Source of the DNA: an uncultured Clostridia bacterium
GTDB lineage: Bacteria > Bacillota > Clostridia > Oscillospirales > Ruminococcaceae
Assembly: GCA_947627875.1 (NCBI GenBank)
Contig: CANQXS010000011.1
Coordinates: forward strand, 1-64,000
Reading direction: 5' to 3'
Length of the DNA: 64,000 bases
The position numbers and the translations under genes were made by a program. Positions 27,151 through 34,952 of this stretch are shown one piece after another. Position 1 is the first letter of the stretch. Each line of letters starts with the position of its first letter. Below the pieces are notes generated by a model that had not been told where the DNA came from, searched no databases, and worked only from the letters and a program-made list of their open reading frames with translations.

Positions 27151-29052
27151 TTAAATTCCCGCCTCGGGATGAGCCTCAAGGTACTGCGGGCTCACATATA
27201 CTATTGCGAATATCCCATCAGACTCCGAGTAGACCGTCCAGCCGGCGTCGGCAAGGAAGGGCAGCGCAAGCGAGGTCTTTTCGTCGGTCTTGAGGAATAC
27301 GCAGAAGTCGTATTTTTCGAGGTCTTTTATTCCCGTTGCTTTGCCGTTTTCGTCCTTTTCAAAGCATTCGAGGTTAAACTCGTAGATCTCGTCGCGGTTG
27401 GCGGCGTGGGGCAGAAGGAAGGTGTTCGCAAGGACCGAGCCGTCCTCCGGCACAGAGGCTATGCATTCCTCGGCGCTTTTGAATATCTCGGAATTGTCGA
27501 GGTAATAGTTGAAGTTAGAGAGCTTGCCCGAAGCGGTCGCGACGGTCGTTACAAGCGTTATGACTGCCGCCGCCGCGATAACGAGCCTTCTGCGGTCGGC
27601 TCTAAGGTCGCAGGCGTTTCTGAGGGCGGCGTATATCAGCAGACAGGCGGGACCGAGGATATATTGGAACCCTATATCTGCCGCATAGCCGTAGCCCGTC
27701 CCGATAACGAGGTTCATTATCACATAGGGGACGACAAGCAGGAATCGGCTGAGCTTTCTGCTAAGAAGCGGCAGGAACATAAGCGGCAGGAGAGTTTCGA
27801 GGACAAACAGCGCCGTTTTTTCGTTAAGAAACAGGCTGAAGAAATAGCCCGGGTCCGAGAGAACGGTTTTTATCACGCCCGCAATGCCGGCGCCCTGCTC
27901 GGGGATCAAAAGACCGAGACGCGACGAGGTCATATAGCTGCCGTCGCCGTGGGCTGTGAGCCAGTTCATTATAACGATGAAATACCCCGCCGAGAGCGCT
28001 GCGGCGATCAAGCCGTGCCAGCGCTTTACGCCTTTTTCCTCCGAGAACATAAACAGCGCTATGCATATGACGTAAAGCGGGGCGTCCTCCTTAACGGCGC
28101 AGGTCAGGACCGACATTATGTAAAACAGCGGAATGTTCCTGCGGTCGGCGGCGTAGATAAGCCACATAAGGATCGCGGGCAGCAGAGAGTTTTCGTGGAA
28201 CCAGAAGTAGCAGGGGAGAATAAGTCCGGCGCAGAGAGTGTAGAGCGCGCAGGCGGATATGAGCTCAAAGCCCTTAAGCCCGCGCCTTTTTGCGATGAGA
28301 TATAGCGGAATAACTCCTGCCTCTACAAAGATTGCCTGAATTATAAGGAGCGTTTCGGCTTTCGGGAAGAGCGCGTATATCGGAGTAAGAAGGTAGAATA
28401 TAAATGAGCCGTGGACCCTGAAATGCGACATCGCCTCGGCGCGTTCGCAGGTTATAACGGCGCTGAGGTGCTCCTTGAGGGAGTAAAACGTCTGAACGAA
28501 TATGCCCATATCGAAGCAGGGCGTGCCGAAGATCTTATGCGTTGCAATCGAGGTGACCGAGAGGAATACCGCGGCGCTTACCGCCGTAAGCAAAACCACC
28601 GCAAGCGCGGGCAGCGCAGGCAGCTTCGCGGAGTTTTCGGGAATTTTAGAGACGGCGTAGGCGGTGAATATTGCCGCGACTATCCCTACGGAAGCCCCGA
28701 GATAGAAGTCGTCGCACTGAAAAACGAGGAATACCGAGAAGAGAAGCGCGCCCGAAATCAGCGCGGCGGGATCGGAAAAGCGAAATTTTTCGGGCAGAAG
28801 GCGGTAGAGGATTGTCAAAAGCAGAAATACGGGGAGTATCCACAGGAATTTTATTATAAGCGGGAAATGCCGTGAAAAGTCCTGCCAGCCCGTTACGGGG
28901 CTGAGCCCGAGCCCGGGGGCGGAAATAACTTCATAAGCCGAAACGAGGAAATACGCGCCGAAGAACCGCAAAAACAGATTGTCGGGCAAGCCGCAGGCGT
29001 TAAGGAACGCGGAGGTCTTTCCGCAAAGCCCGCGCAAAAACGGTTTTTTCAA
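27151..29052 (-). CDS. DUF2079 multi-pass membrane protein
   Basis: A 633-residue protein with 12 or more hydrophobic segments and the DUF2079 pattern in the first half (HKIFGTPCFDMGIFVQ, ALFPKAETLLIIQA, FWFHENSLLPAI). The fold is GT-C-like and the family has no assigned function. The TTG at 29052 is preferred, with AAGGTGGT seven bases upstream; a longer frame to 29094 lacks a ribosome-binding site. A 378-codon antisense frame on the plus strand is a shadow. Confidence 0.75.
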   Translation of the reverse strand: MKKPFLRGLCGKTSAFLNACGLPDNLFLRFFGAYFLVSAYEVISAPGLGLSPVTGWQDFSRHFPLIIKFLWILPVFLLLTILYRLLPEKFRFSDPAALISGALLFSVFLVFQCDDFYLGASVGIVAAIFTAYAVSKIPENSAKLPALPALAVVLLTAVSAAVFLSVTSIATHKIFGTPCFDMGIFVQTFYSLKEHLSAVITCERAEAMSHFRVHGSFIFYLLTPIYALFPKAETLLIIQAIFVEAGVIPLYLIAKRRGLKGFELISACALYTLCAGLILPCYFWFHENSLLPAILMWLIYAADRRNIPLFYIMSVLTCAVKEDAPLYVICIALFMFSEEKGVKRWHGLIAAALSAGYFIVIMNWLTAHGDGSYMTSSRLGLLIPEQGAGIAGVIKTVLSDPGYFFSLFLNEKTALFVLETLLPLMFLPLLSRKLSRFLLVVPYVIMNLVIGTGYGYAADIGFQYILGPACLLIYAALRNACDLRADRRRLVIAAAAVITLVTTVATASGKLSNFNYYLDNSEIFKSAEECIASVPEDGSVLANTFLLPHAANRDEIYEFNLECFEKDENGKATGIKDLEKYDFCVFLKTDEKTSLALPFLADAGWTVYSESDGIFAIVYVSPQYLEAHPEAGI

Positions 29053-29085
29053 TAAAAACACCACCTTCTTATGCAACATATAAAA

Positions 29086-29114
29086 TATTAACATACCTGC
29101 CGCGGGGTGTCAAT
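29086..29114 (-). promoter_or_regulatory. Sigma-A promoter of the DUF2079 gene
   Basis: On the minus strand, TTGACA, 17 bases, TAATAT. Confidence 0.75.
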
Positions 29115-29157
29115 ATCAGAGAGGTTACAAATTGTTACGGAGAGATTACAGGGAGCA

Positions 29158-29193
29158 ACAAAAATCGGGAGACGCCCGCGGGCGCCTCCCTGA
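29158..29193 (-). terminator. Terminator of the VTC/DUF4956 operon
   Basis: On the minus strand, a GGGAG-GCGCCCGCGGGCG-TCTCCC hairpin followed by GATTTTTGTT. Confidence 0.75.
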
Positions 29194-29205
29194 TGTTATA
29201 TGCTG

Positions 29206-29901
29206 TTACTTCGTCGCCTTGCCGACGGTGTCGAACTCGCGGAGCGTTATCGTAACGTCGAGGTTGCCGTTGCGGGTTCTTATGCAGTCCATAAGCTCGC
29301 GCCTGTCGGCGTTTTTGTCGAGCGTTATGTGGTATCTCAGCTCGTAGAGCGAGCCGAAGTCGGTCGTCCTTATCTGGTTGAGCGACCACTGCTCGGTGTA
29401 TTTGTCGAGGAACTCGTCAAAAGCCCCTTCAAAATTGAGGTCCTCGGGAACGGTTATTTTAAGGGTGAACTGGTTCTTTTTCGGAACGCCGAAATTCGTC
29501 ACCGCAAGTATCACCATAACTGCGCAGATTATCAGCGTTATAACTATCGAAACGCCGTAGTAGCCCGTTCCGCAGCCGACGCCTATAACTATCGCGAACA
29601 ACAGGCTCGCTATGTCCATAGTGTCGCGCGGGTCGCTTCTTATGCGCAGAAGCGCGAGCGCTCCGCCCAACGATACCGCCGCCGCAACGCTTGAATTTAC
29701 CAAAAATATGACGCTCGCCATAAGCGGCGCAAGAATAACTATCGCCGCGGGGAAGTCTGAAGTATAGCCGCGCTTGCGCTTTGTGAAGAGATATACGGCG
29801 CTGAGTATTGCCCCGAGGACAAGCGCTATTCCTACGGAGGTCAGCACCCCCTGTGCGTTTAGCCTAACTCCTCCGGCGTCGGGAAATAAGAATTTTGTCA
29901 T
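29206..29901 (-). CDS. DUF4956 membrane protein
   Basis: A 231-residue protein with about four N-terminal membrane segments (GVALV..., DFPAAIVILAPLMASVIF, GGALALLRIRSDPRD, VSIVITLIICAVMV) and a cytoplasmic ferredoxin-like C-terminal domain. The GALALLRIRS segment is characteristic of DUF4956. These proteins are commonly paired with VTC-domain proteins, as here, where the two genes overlap by 4 bases. A joint role in polyphosphate or surface polymer metabolism is likely but unproven. Confidence 0.85.
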   Translation of the reverse strand: MTKFLFPDAGGVRLNAQGVLTSVGIALVLGAILSAVYLFTKRKRGYTSDFPAAIVILAPLMASVIFLVNSSVAAAVSLGGALALLRIRSDPRDTMDIASLLFAIVIGVGCGTGYYGVSIVITLIICAVMVILAVTNFGVPKKNQFTLKITVPEDLNFEGAFDEFLDKYTEQWSLNQIRTTDFGSLYELRYHITLDKNADRRELMDCIRTRNGNLDVTITLREFDTVGKATK

Positions 29902-30668
29902 AGCCTTTGATTCCTTTCAATGCGGCTGCGGTCGTCAAGGTGAAGAAAATCCCGTCCGCGGAACCGCGAGTATTCGTTTCCGTATTTCGAGAAGCGGGTC
30001 ATAAATATACGCTCCTCGGTGAGTATGTCGCAGAGCCATTTCGGGGGCGCGTGGATAAATTTTATCTCCATCAGGCGCTCGTCGGGCTTCAGCAGCGGTT
30101 CGCCTCCGCCGCCCTTCGCAAGGTCAACGTCGTATCTTCGGGTGAGGATGTTGCCGTCAAAAGTTATGCGCAACGTAGGGTCGAGCCTGTCCGTCAGGGC
30201 GATGCGCTCATAGCTTATAAACACCTTCGGCGATACCTTTTTAAGCCCCAAAAAATAGCGGAACTCCTCGAGCATTCTTGCGGCGGGGTAGTTTACCGCC
30301 TCGGGCATAACTCCGTCGCAGACAAACGCCAGCGCCGCCTTATATGGGAGTATCACCCTGCGCTTGGTCACGATCCCGTCGATTTTTCGCTTGAGCTCCA
30401 AAAAAACGGTCTCTTCGCCGGTCTCGGGGAAGGAATAGCCGCGAATTCTGAGCTTCTGCTTGAATTTCGGGCGCATAAGCGAGGCGTTGATGAGGGAATT
30501 AGAGTCGTCGTCGAAATAAATGTTGTAGATCCCGTAGACCTTTCCGCCCTCGTTGTATCTGTCGAATGCCATTCCGCGCTCGTTTACGAGCCGTTCAAGA
30601 AGCCGCTGCTGCTGCGAGGCGCTGATGAGGTATTTTTTTTCGTATCTTTCAAAGGTAAAAATTGCCAC
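29898..30668 (-). CDS. VTC-domain polyphosphate polymerase-like protein
   Basis: A 256-residue soluble VTC tunnel domain: ERYEKKYLI at the N-terminus, KQKLRIRGY and ELKRKIDG with basic residues lining the tunnel, SYERIAL and MEIKF with the metal-binding Glu. The yeast relative Vtc4 makes polyphosphate from ATP at the membrane. Here the membrane partner would be the DUF4956 protein. The key Lys/Arg/Glu residues of the fold appear present. Substrate is inferred from the family. Confidence 0.85.
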   Translation of the reverse strand: MAIFTFERYEKKYLISASQQQRLLERLVNERGMAFDRYNEGGKVYGIYNIYFDDDSNSLINASLMRPKFKQKLRIRGYSFPETGEETVFLELKRKIDGIVTKRRVILPYKAALAFVCDGVMPEAVNYPAARMLEEFRYFLGLKKVSPKVFISYERIALTDRLDPTLRITFDGNILTRRYDVDLAKGGGGEPLLKPDERLMEIKFIHAPPKWLCDILTEERIFMTRFSKYGNEYSRFRGRDFLHLDDRSRIERNQRL

Positions 30669-30708
30669 CGCTTCACCCCGCCGCGCTCAAAAATCATAAT
30701 ACCAATAT

Positions 30709-30737
30709 ATTGTATCAAAATATGTGTAAAATAGCAA
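30709..30737 (-). promoter_or_regulatory. Sigma-A promoter of the VTC/DUF4956 operon
   Basis: On the minus strand, TTGCTA, 17 bases, TACAAT. Confidence 0.6.
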
Positions 30738-30796
30738 TATCTATTTTTAAAAAAGCTGTGAATTCAAAGTGAATTTTTCCGAAAGCCGGCGGATAA

Positions 30797-30832
30797 AAAA
30801 GAAAAGCTCTCCGAAAAGGAGAGCTTTCGCGC
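30797..30832 (-). terminator. Terminator of the ferredoxin gene
   Basis: On the minus strand, AAAGCTCTCC and GGAGAGCTTT arms followed by TCTTTTTT. Confidence 0.85.
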
Positions 30833-30838
30833 CTAAGA

Positions 30839-31009
30839 TCAGTCCTCTTTGGGAGCTCCTACGGGGCAGGTAGCTTCGCAGTTGCCGCAGCTGATGCAGG
30901 TGTCGGGATCGATGACATACTTGTCGTCGCCCTCGCTGATAGCGCTGACAGGGCACTCGGCAGCGCAGGCGCCGCACTTGATGCATTCGTCGGAAATTTT
31001 ATAAGCCAT
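30839..31009 (-). CDS. 2[4Fe-4S] ferredoxin
   Basis: A 56-residue clostridial-type ferredoxin with two complete CxxCxxCxxxCP cluster motifs (CIKCGACAAECP and CISCGNCEATCP). It is an electron carrier for fermentative or biosynthetic redox enzymes. The start at 31009 has AGGAGG in front. It is monocistronic with its own promoter and terminator. It could also supply electrons to the Fe-S 3-dehydratase at 4.9 kb, but nothing in the sequence shows that. Confidence 0.95.
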   Translation of the reverse strand: MAYKISDECIKCGACAAECPVSAISEGDDKYVIDPDTCISCGNCEATCPVGAPKED

Positions 31010-31067
31010 GATGTATCCTCCTTCGGAAATGAAAATATGTATAAGAGCTTGATAATCTCTCAAAGAT

Positions 31068-31096
31068 ATTCTATCATATATTCCGAAATAAAGCAA
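31068..31096 (-). promoter_or_regulatory. Sigma-A promoter of the ferredoxin gene
   Basis: On the minus strand, TTGCTT, 17 bases, TAGAAT. Confidence 0.65.
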
Positions 31097-31144
31097 GTGT
31101 TTTTTCGCTTTTATTTTTTTTAGGAAATATCCGGCGCTTTGAGC

Positions 31145-31173
31145 TTGACAATTCCGCCTCGGGGTGGTATACT
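31145..31173 (+). promoter_or_regulatory. Sigma-A promoter of queT
   Basis: TTGACA, 17 bases, TATACT. Transcription should begin near 31180, just before the pseudoknot. Confidence 0.8.
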
Positions 31174-31180
31174 TTTGCTC

Positions 31181-31306
31181 GTTGGGGTGTCACCTTGAAA
31201 ACCACCCCGAAATAAAAAAACAAGGGGTATATGCTCATCTGCGCTCGTCGCTCTGAGCAGCGCGTTTACGCAAAATTCCCCGTATCCTTCGGATATGGGG
31301 TTTTTC
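31181..31306 (+). promoter_or_regulatory. preQ1-type riboswitch with intrinsic terminator upstream of queT
   Basis: The leader can fold as an H-type pseudoknot. Stem 1 is GGGGTG (31184-31189) with CACCCC (31203-31208). Stem 2 is CCTTG in the loop (31193-31197) with CAAGG (31221-31225), joined by the A-rich linker gaaataaaaaaa. A further hairpin (GCTCA/TGAGC, 31233-31258) follows, then a terminator: CCCCGTATCC, ttc, GGATATGGGG, TTTTT (31278-31305). This layout and the position before queT fit a preQ1 riboswitch, most likely the class III form known from Oscillospiraceae. The class assignment is from memory of architecture, not a search. Confidence 0.7.
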
Positions 31307-31334
31307 ATTGCCGCGCTTCCCGAAAGGAGAAATT

Positions 31335-31829
31335 ATGTCAGAAAAAAAACAACCCTCCGGCTTCCCGACTCTGAGGATCGTCAAGCTTGCGTTCGTCGCG
31401 GCGCTCTATGTCGCGCTCACCTACGCTCTCGGCTTTATGGCTTACGGAAATATTCAGTTCCGCGTCGCCGAGGCGCTTATGCTGCTCTGCTTTTATAAGA
31501 AGGACTACGGCATAGCCCTTACCGTCGGCTGCTTTATCGCGAATATGTTCAGCCCGATGGCGCTCGATATGGTCTTCGGGACCGCCGCGACCCTCATTGC
31601 CGTGCTTCTCATTTACATAAGCCCGAACGTCTTTGTCGCGTCGCTGGCGCCCGTTCTCACCAACGCCGTTATAGTCGGCGCGGAGCTCACATATTGCTTT
31701 GAAACGCCGTTTTGGCTCAACGCCGTCGAGGTCGCCTTCGGGGAATTCGTATGCGTTTCGGTCGTCGGAGTGATAATTTTCAAGCTTGTAGAGAAAAATT
31801 CCGCGGTTATGAAGCTTATTACGGAATAA
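31335..31829 (+). CDS. queT: QueT queuosine-precursor ECF transporter S component
   Basis: A 164-residue membrane protein with five to six segments and the QueT pattern: YGNIQFRVAEALMLLCF near the N-terminus and GCFIANMFSPM following. It is the substrate-binding S subunit for a queuosine precursor such as preQ1. It needs the shared EcfA1-EcfA2-EcfT module, which is encoded at 38.3-40.8 kb. The ATG at 31335 has AAAGGAGAA upstream; nine extra in-frame codons before it are discarded. A preQ1-like leader precedes it. Confidence 0.92.
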   Translation: MSEKKQPSGFPTLRIVKLAFVAALYVALTYALGFMAYGNIQFRVAEALMLLCFYKKDYGIALTVGCFIANMFSPMALDMVFGTAATLIAVLLIYISPNVFVASLAPVLTNAVIVGAELTYCFETPFWLNAVEVAFGEFVCVSVVGVIIFKLVEKNSAVMKLITE

Positions 31830-31921
31830 AATTTTTCATCGGTGCAATATTTGCCCTCGCTTATGCGTATTATAGGTGAGGACTTGGTCAGACTTCTGTC
31901 CTTTCCTGCAATACGTTTCAA

Positions 31922-31957
31922 GAGCTTCCCGGCATTTACTGTCGGGAAGCTCGTTTT
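31922..31957 (+). terminator. Terminator after queT
   Basis: GAGCTTCCCG and CGGGAAGCTC arms followed by GTTTTACT. Confidence 0.8.
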
Positions 31958-32621
31958 ACTCATAAGATTTCAGCGTCGTTATCTCGCTCTCGCTCATTAT
32001 AAAATACTCCTCGACTGAGGGGCAGACCGCTCTTACCGCCTTCATAAGCTTCTTTGCGTTTTCAAGCTCGTCGCGCCTTAGCGTTACTCCCGACGGGCGG
32101 TAATGCGCGACGATGCAGCGGCTGCCGCCGTTTTTCACTACCGTTGAGATTATCATTCTTTCGGCGGCCTCGCGCTGTAAAAGCGGGCTCTTATAGCCGA
32201 ATTTCTTCGTCAGGATAACCGAAAGCCCGTCGTCCAAGAGGGTGACGGCAAGCTGTTCGCCGTCTGAAGGTCTGAAAACGCTGCCGTAATAGGCGTCGAG
32301 GATAAATCGGTTGCTCAAAGCTATGCTCTTTTGCGAGGCCGTGCCGTATTCCGCATAAACCTCCGAAGCGGCTTTTATCAGGATAGCTGTGTTCCTGCCG
32401 ACTCCTTTTACGCTCATAAGCTCCTCGGGCGAGGCGTCGAGGACCGCGGAAAGGCTGCCGAAGCGGTTTATCAGCGAATGCGCGAGACCGTTTGTATCCT
32501 TTTGGGGAATGGCGTAAAACAGCAGCAGTTCGAGAAGCTGGTGAGGGTAGAGGCTGTCGGGACCGTTTTTCAGAAACTGCCCGCGCAGCCTTTGGCGGTG
32601 ACCCGCGTGTTCGTTGGTCAT
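31956..32621 (-). CDS. RadC/JAB-domain protein with degenerate metal motif
   Basis: A 221-residue RadC-family protein: N-terminal helix-hairpin-helix (SVKGVGRNTAILIKAASE) then an MPN/JAB-like domain. The JAMM signature, normally HNHPSG followed by Asp, reads AHYRPSG...RRDE here: the second His is Arg, so zinc binding is doubtful. Despite the name, no RadC-family member has a firmly established role in DNA repair. The start at 32621 follows GGGAGGGAG. Function unknown. Confidence 0.82.
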   Translation of the reverse strand: MTNEHAGHRQRLRGQFLKNGPDSLYPHQLLELLLFYAIPQKDTNGLAHSLINRFGSLSAVLDASPEELMSVKGVGRNTAILIKAASEVYAEYGTASQKSIALSNRFILDAYYGSVFRPSDGEQLAVTLLDDGLSVILTKKFGYKSPLLQREAAERMIISTVVKNGGSRCIVAHYRPSGVTLRRDELENAKKLMKAVRAVCPSVEEYFIMSESEITTLKSYE

Positions 32622-32651
32622 AGCTCTCCCTCCCCGATTTGTATCGTTATA

Positions 32652-32680
32652 ATTATCCGCGAAAAAGCGGGATTTGTCAA
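32652..32680 (-). promoter_or_regulatory. Sigma-A promoter of the RadC-like gene
   Basis: On the minus strand, TTGACA, 17 bases, GATAAT. Confidence 0.65.
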
Positions 32681-32758
32681 GAGGGGGCAGGCGCGGGCTT
32701 CCAACCCCTTTCGTTCCTTCCTTCAAGGCGTTTCTTTCAATAAAATGTCAGACTGTCT

Positions 32759-32787
32759 GCATAAAAATGAAAATCCCGCTAATACTT
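32759..32787 (+). promoter_or_regulatory. Possible forespore sigma-F/G promoter
   Basis: GCATA, 14 bases, GCTAATACTT fits the GyATA/GnnnAnAnT forms of forespore sigma factors. No sigma-A promoter is visible before the M23 gene, which agrees with a sporulation role. Confidence 0.45.
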
Positions 32788-32840
32788 AACTTGAACAGCA
32801 GAGTCTGTTATTTCTATCAAGTTTTTCCTTGGAGGTAGCT

Positions 32841-33593
32841 ATGAAAAAGGTTAAATTCAGAAGTCCCGGAAGCAAGGCGCTCTATATCACGCTTTGTGTG
32901 GGAATGCTCGCCGTAGGCGTCGCTTCGGTGGCAGGATACCGCGCAGCCGTCAATTCCATAACCGACGGTCTGATCACACCCTCTGACGAGGCGGATATAC
33001 CCGAGATCGACTATTCCGCGGTCGACGCCGTTCTCGAGGGTATCCAAAAGGACGCGGAGGAGAATGCCCTCGCATCAGCGGGCGAGACTCCCGCAGCAGA
33101 AGCCGCTCAGCCCGAAGAAAACGCCGCCGTCGGCGAGGCGATAGTTGACATCACCGACGAGCTCGAGGCGCTCTATTACGAGCAGGCGATAATGATGCCG
33201 GTAAACGGCGAGATAATCAACGCCTATTCCGACGGTGAGCTGGTCAAATCGTCGGGAGGGGTCTGGAAGACCCACGACGGCATAGACATAGCCGCCGAGG
33301 AGGGCACGGCGGTAAAGGCGATGACCTCGGGAACCGTAACTCAGGTTTATGACGACCCGCTCTGGGGGACCTGCGTGGTTATTGACCACGGCAACACGAT
33401 GTCGGGCTATTACTTCGGGCTCTCGGCTGCGCCCGCCGTCGCAGAGGGACAGACCGTGAACGCCGGCGATACCGTTGGCAGCGTCGGCAGCACCGCCGAC
33501 ATCGAATCCGACCTCGGCTCTCATATCCATTTCGCGCTGAGGTATCAGGACCAATGGATCGACCCGATAGGCTATATCGAGCCGATGAAGTAA
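32841..33593 (+). CDS. M23/LytM membrane protein, SpoIIQ-like
   Basis: A 250-residue protein with one N-terminal membrane segment (about 14-36), an acidic linker, and a LytM domain in the last 135 residues. The zinc motifs are present (HDGID and HIHF), unlike B. subtilis SpoIIQ but like clostridial SpoIIQ. The PVNGEI...WKTHDGIDIAA layout and the size match SpoIIQ, the forespore protein that pairs with SpoIIIAH to bridge the two sporulation membranes. A general cell-wall endopeptidase is the alternative. The possible sigma-F promoter supports SpoIIQ. Confidence 0.75.
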   Translation: MKKVKFRSPGSKALYITLCVGMLAVGVASVAGYRAAVNSITDGLITPSDEADIPEIDYSAVDAVLEGIQKDAEENALASAGETPAAEAAQPEENAAVGEAIVDITDELEALYYEQAIMMPVNGEIINAYSDGELVKSSGGVWKTHDGIDIAAEEGTAVKAMTSGTVTQVYDDPLWGTCVVIDHGNTMSGYYFGLSAAPAVAEGQTVNAGDTVGSVGSTADIESDLGSHIHFALRYQDQWIDPIGYIEPMK

Positions 33594-33602
33594 GCCGAAA
33601 AG

Positions 33603-33634
33603 AGAGCGTTTCCTTAAAGGAAGCGCTCTTTTTT
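33603..33634 (+). terminator. Terminator after the SpoIIQ-like gene
   Basis: AGAGCGTTTCC and GGAAGCGCTCT arms followed by TTTTTATTT. Confidence 0.88.
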
Positions 33635-33701
33635 ATTTGTCTTATAGGAAACGCCGAAAACGCTTACTGCCCCGCTTCTTCGATTTGCCTCTTCTTACCC
33701 C

Positions 33702-33730
33702 TTGATTATTTTCCGCGCCTGTGCTATAAT
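33702..33730 (+). promoter_or_regulatory. Sigma-A promoter of ruvCAB
   Basis: TTGATT, 17 bases, TATAAT. Confidence 0.75.
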
Positions 33731-33771
33731 ATACTGAATATTTTTGCCGGAGGGCTTAGGAGGCGGGGCTT

Positions 33772-34332
33772 TTGAGGATAATCGGCATTGACCCGGGCTA
33801 TGCGACTGTCGGCTTCGGCGTCGTGGATTACGACGGCAGGAGCTTCTCGGTCGTCAATTTCGGCGCGATAACTACCGCTCCCGACGTACCCTTCGCCGAG
33901 CGCCTGATGACCATTCACACCGATATGACCGAGATACTTAAGCTTTATAAGCCCGATGCGCTTTCGGTAGAAAAGCTCTTTTTCAACACCAACCACACCA
34001 CCGGCATAGACGTCGCTCAGGCGAGGGGAGTAATAATGCTCGCTTCGGTCCAATGCGGGGTAGAGATAAACGAATATACGCCGCTCCAGGTAAAAAACGC
34101 GGTCGTCGGCTACGGAAGAGCCGAAAAAAGGCAGGTCCAGGAGATGGTCCGCTCGATACTTCATTTAAAAGAGGTGCCGAAGCCCGACGATACCGCCGAC
34201 GCCCTCGCGCTCGCCGTCACCCACGGGCATTACGCGAGCTCGGCGGCATACGGAGAATACACAAAGCTCGCCTATAAAAGCGGCGATTACCAGAAATACA
34301 GAAACGCTCCCAAAGGAGGGTCGAGGCAGTGA
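33772..34332 (+). CDS. ruvC: Holliday junction resolvase RuvC
   Basis: A 186-residue endonuclease with all four acidic catalytic residues: Asp in IGIDPGYATVGF, Glu in VEKLFF and the Asp pair in DDTADALALA. It cuts four-way DNA junctions held by RuvAB. The TTG start at 33772 follows GGAGGCGGGG. It begins a ruvC-ruvA-ruvB operon, with ruvA overlapping by 4 bases. Confidence 0.96.
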   Translation: MRIIGIDPGYATVGFGVVDYDGRSFSVVNFGAITTAPDVPFAERLMTIHTDMTEILKLYKPDALSVEKLFFNTNHTTGIDVAQARGVIMLASVQCGVEINEYTPLQVKNAVVGYGRAEKRQVQEMVRSILHLKEVPKPDDTADALALAVTHGHYASSAAYGEYTKLAYKSGDYQKYRNAPKGGSRQ

Positions 34333-34937
34333 TATACAGTCTGACGGGAAGGGTCTTGAAAACGGCTCCCGATATGATAGTTATAGAATGCGGAGGAGTC
34401 GGCTACGCCTGCAAGACTACGCTCTATTCCGTGTCCGAGGTCCAGGGCAGGGAGACCGCCACGCTTTATACATATCTCGCGGTAAGGGAGGACGCCATAG
34501 ACCTCTTCGGCTTTGCGAGCGAGGAGGAGCTCGACTGCTTTAAGCTGCTTACATCCGTAAGCGGCGTCGGCTCGAAATATGCCCTCGCGATACTTTCGAG
34601 CCTCACGCCCGACCGCGCAGCTCTCGCTATAGCCTCAGAAGACGTAAAGGCGTTTACTCAGGTAAAGGGTGTAGGAACTAAAATCGCCCAGCGCATCGTT
34701 ATGGAGCTCAAGGATAAGATCGCCAAGGACTACGCCTATATAGGCGGCAGGAGCGCGCCGAACCTCGGCGGAATTTCAAAGCCGCCGTCAAACATAGCCG
34801 ACGCGATAGCTGCGCTCACAGTTTTGGGGTATTCCCAGTCTGAGGCGGCTTCCTGCCTCGGGAGAATGGACGCTTCTCTGCCGGTGGACGAGCTTATAAG
34901 GCGCGCGCTCAGAGAGCTTTCGGGCGGAAAATTTTAA
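34329..34937 (+). CDS. ruvA: Holliday junction DNA helicase subunit RuvA
   Basis: A 202-residue protein with the OB domain (MIYSLTGRVL...ECGGVGY), two helix-hairpin-helix motifs (SVSGVGSKYALAIL and VKGVGTKIAQRI) and the C-terminal domain III that contacts RuvB. It binds the junction as a tetramer. GTG start overlapping ruvC. Confidence 0.96.
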   Translation: MIYSLTGRVLKTAPDMIVIECGGVGYACKTTLYSVSEVQGRETATLYTYLAVREDAIDLFGFASEEELDCFKLLTSVSGVGSKYALAILSSLTPDRAALAIASEDVKAFTQVKGVGTKIAQRIVMELKDKIAKDYAYIGGRSAPNLGGISKPPSNIADAIAALTVLGYSQSEAASCLGRMDASLPVDELIRRALRELSGGKF

Positions 34938-34952
34938 CGACGGAGGGTCAAG

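Noticed and set aside
27169-28305. 378-codon plus-strand frame
   Set aside because: It lies antisense to the DUF2079 membrane protein gene; the translation is Arg/Glu-rich with no recognisable fold, while the minus strand gives clear membrane segments and a promoter.
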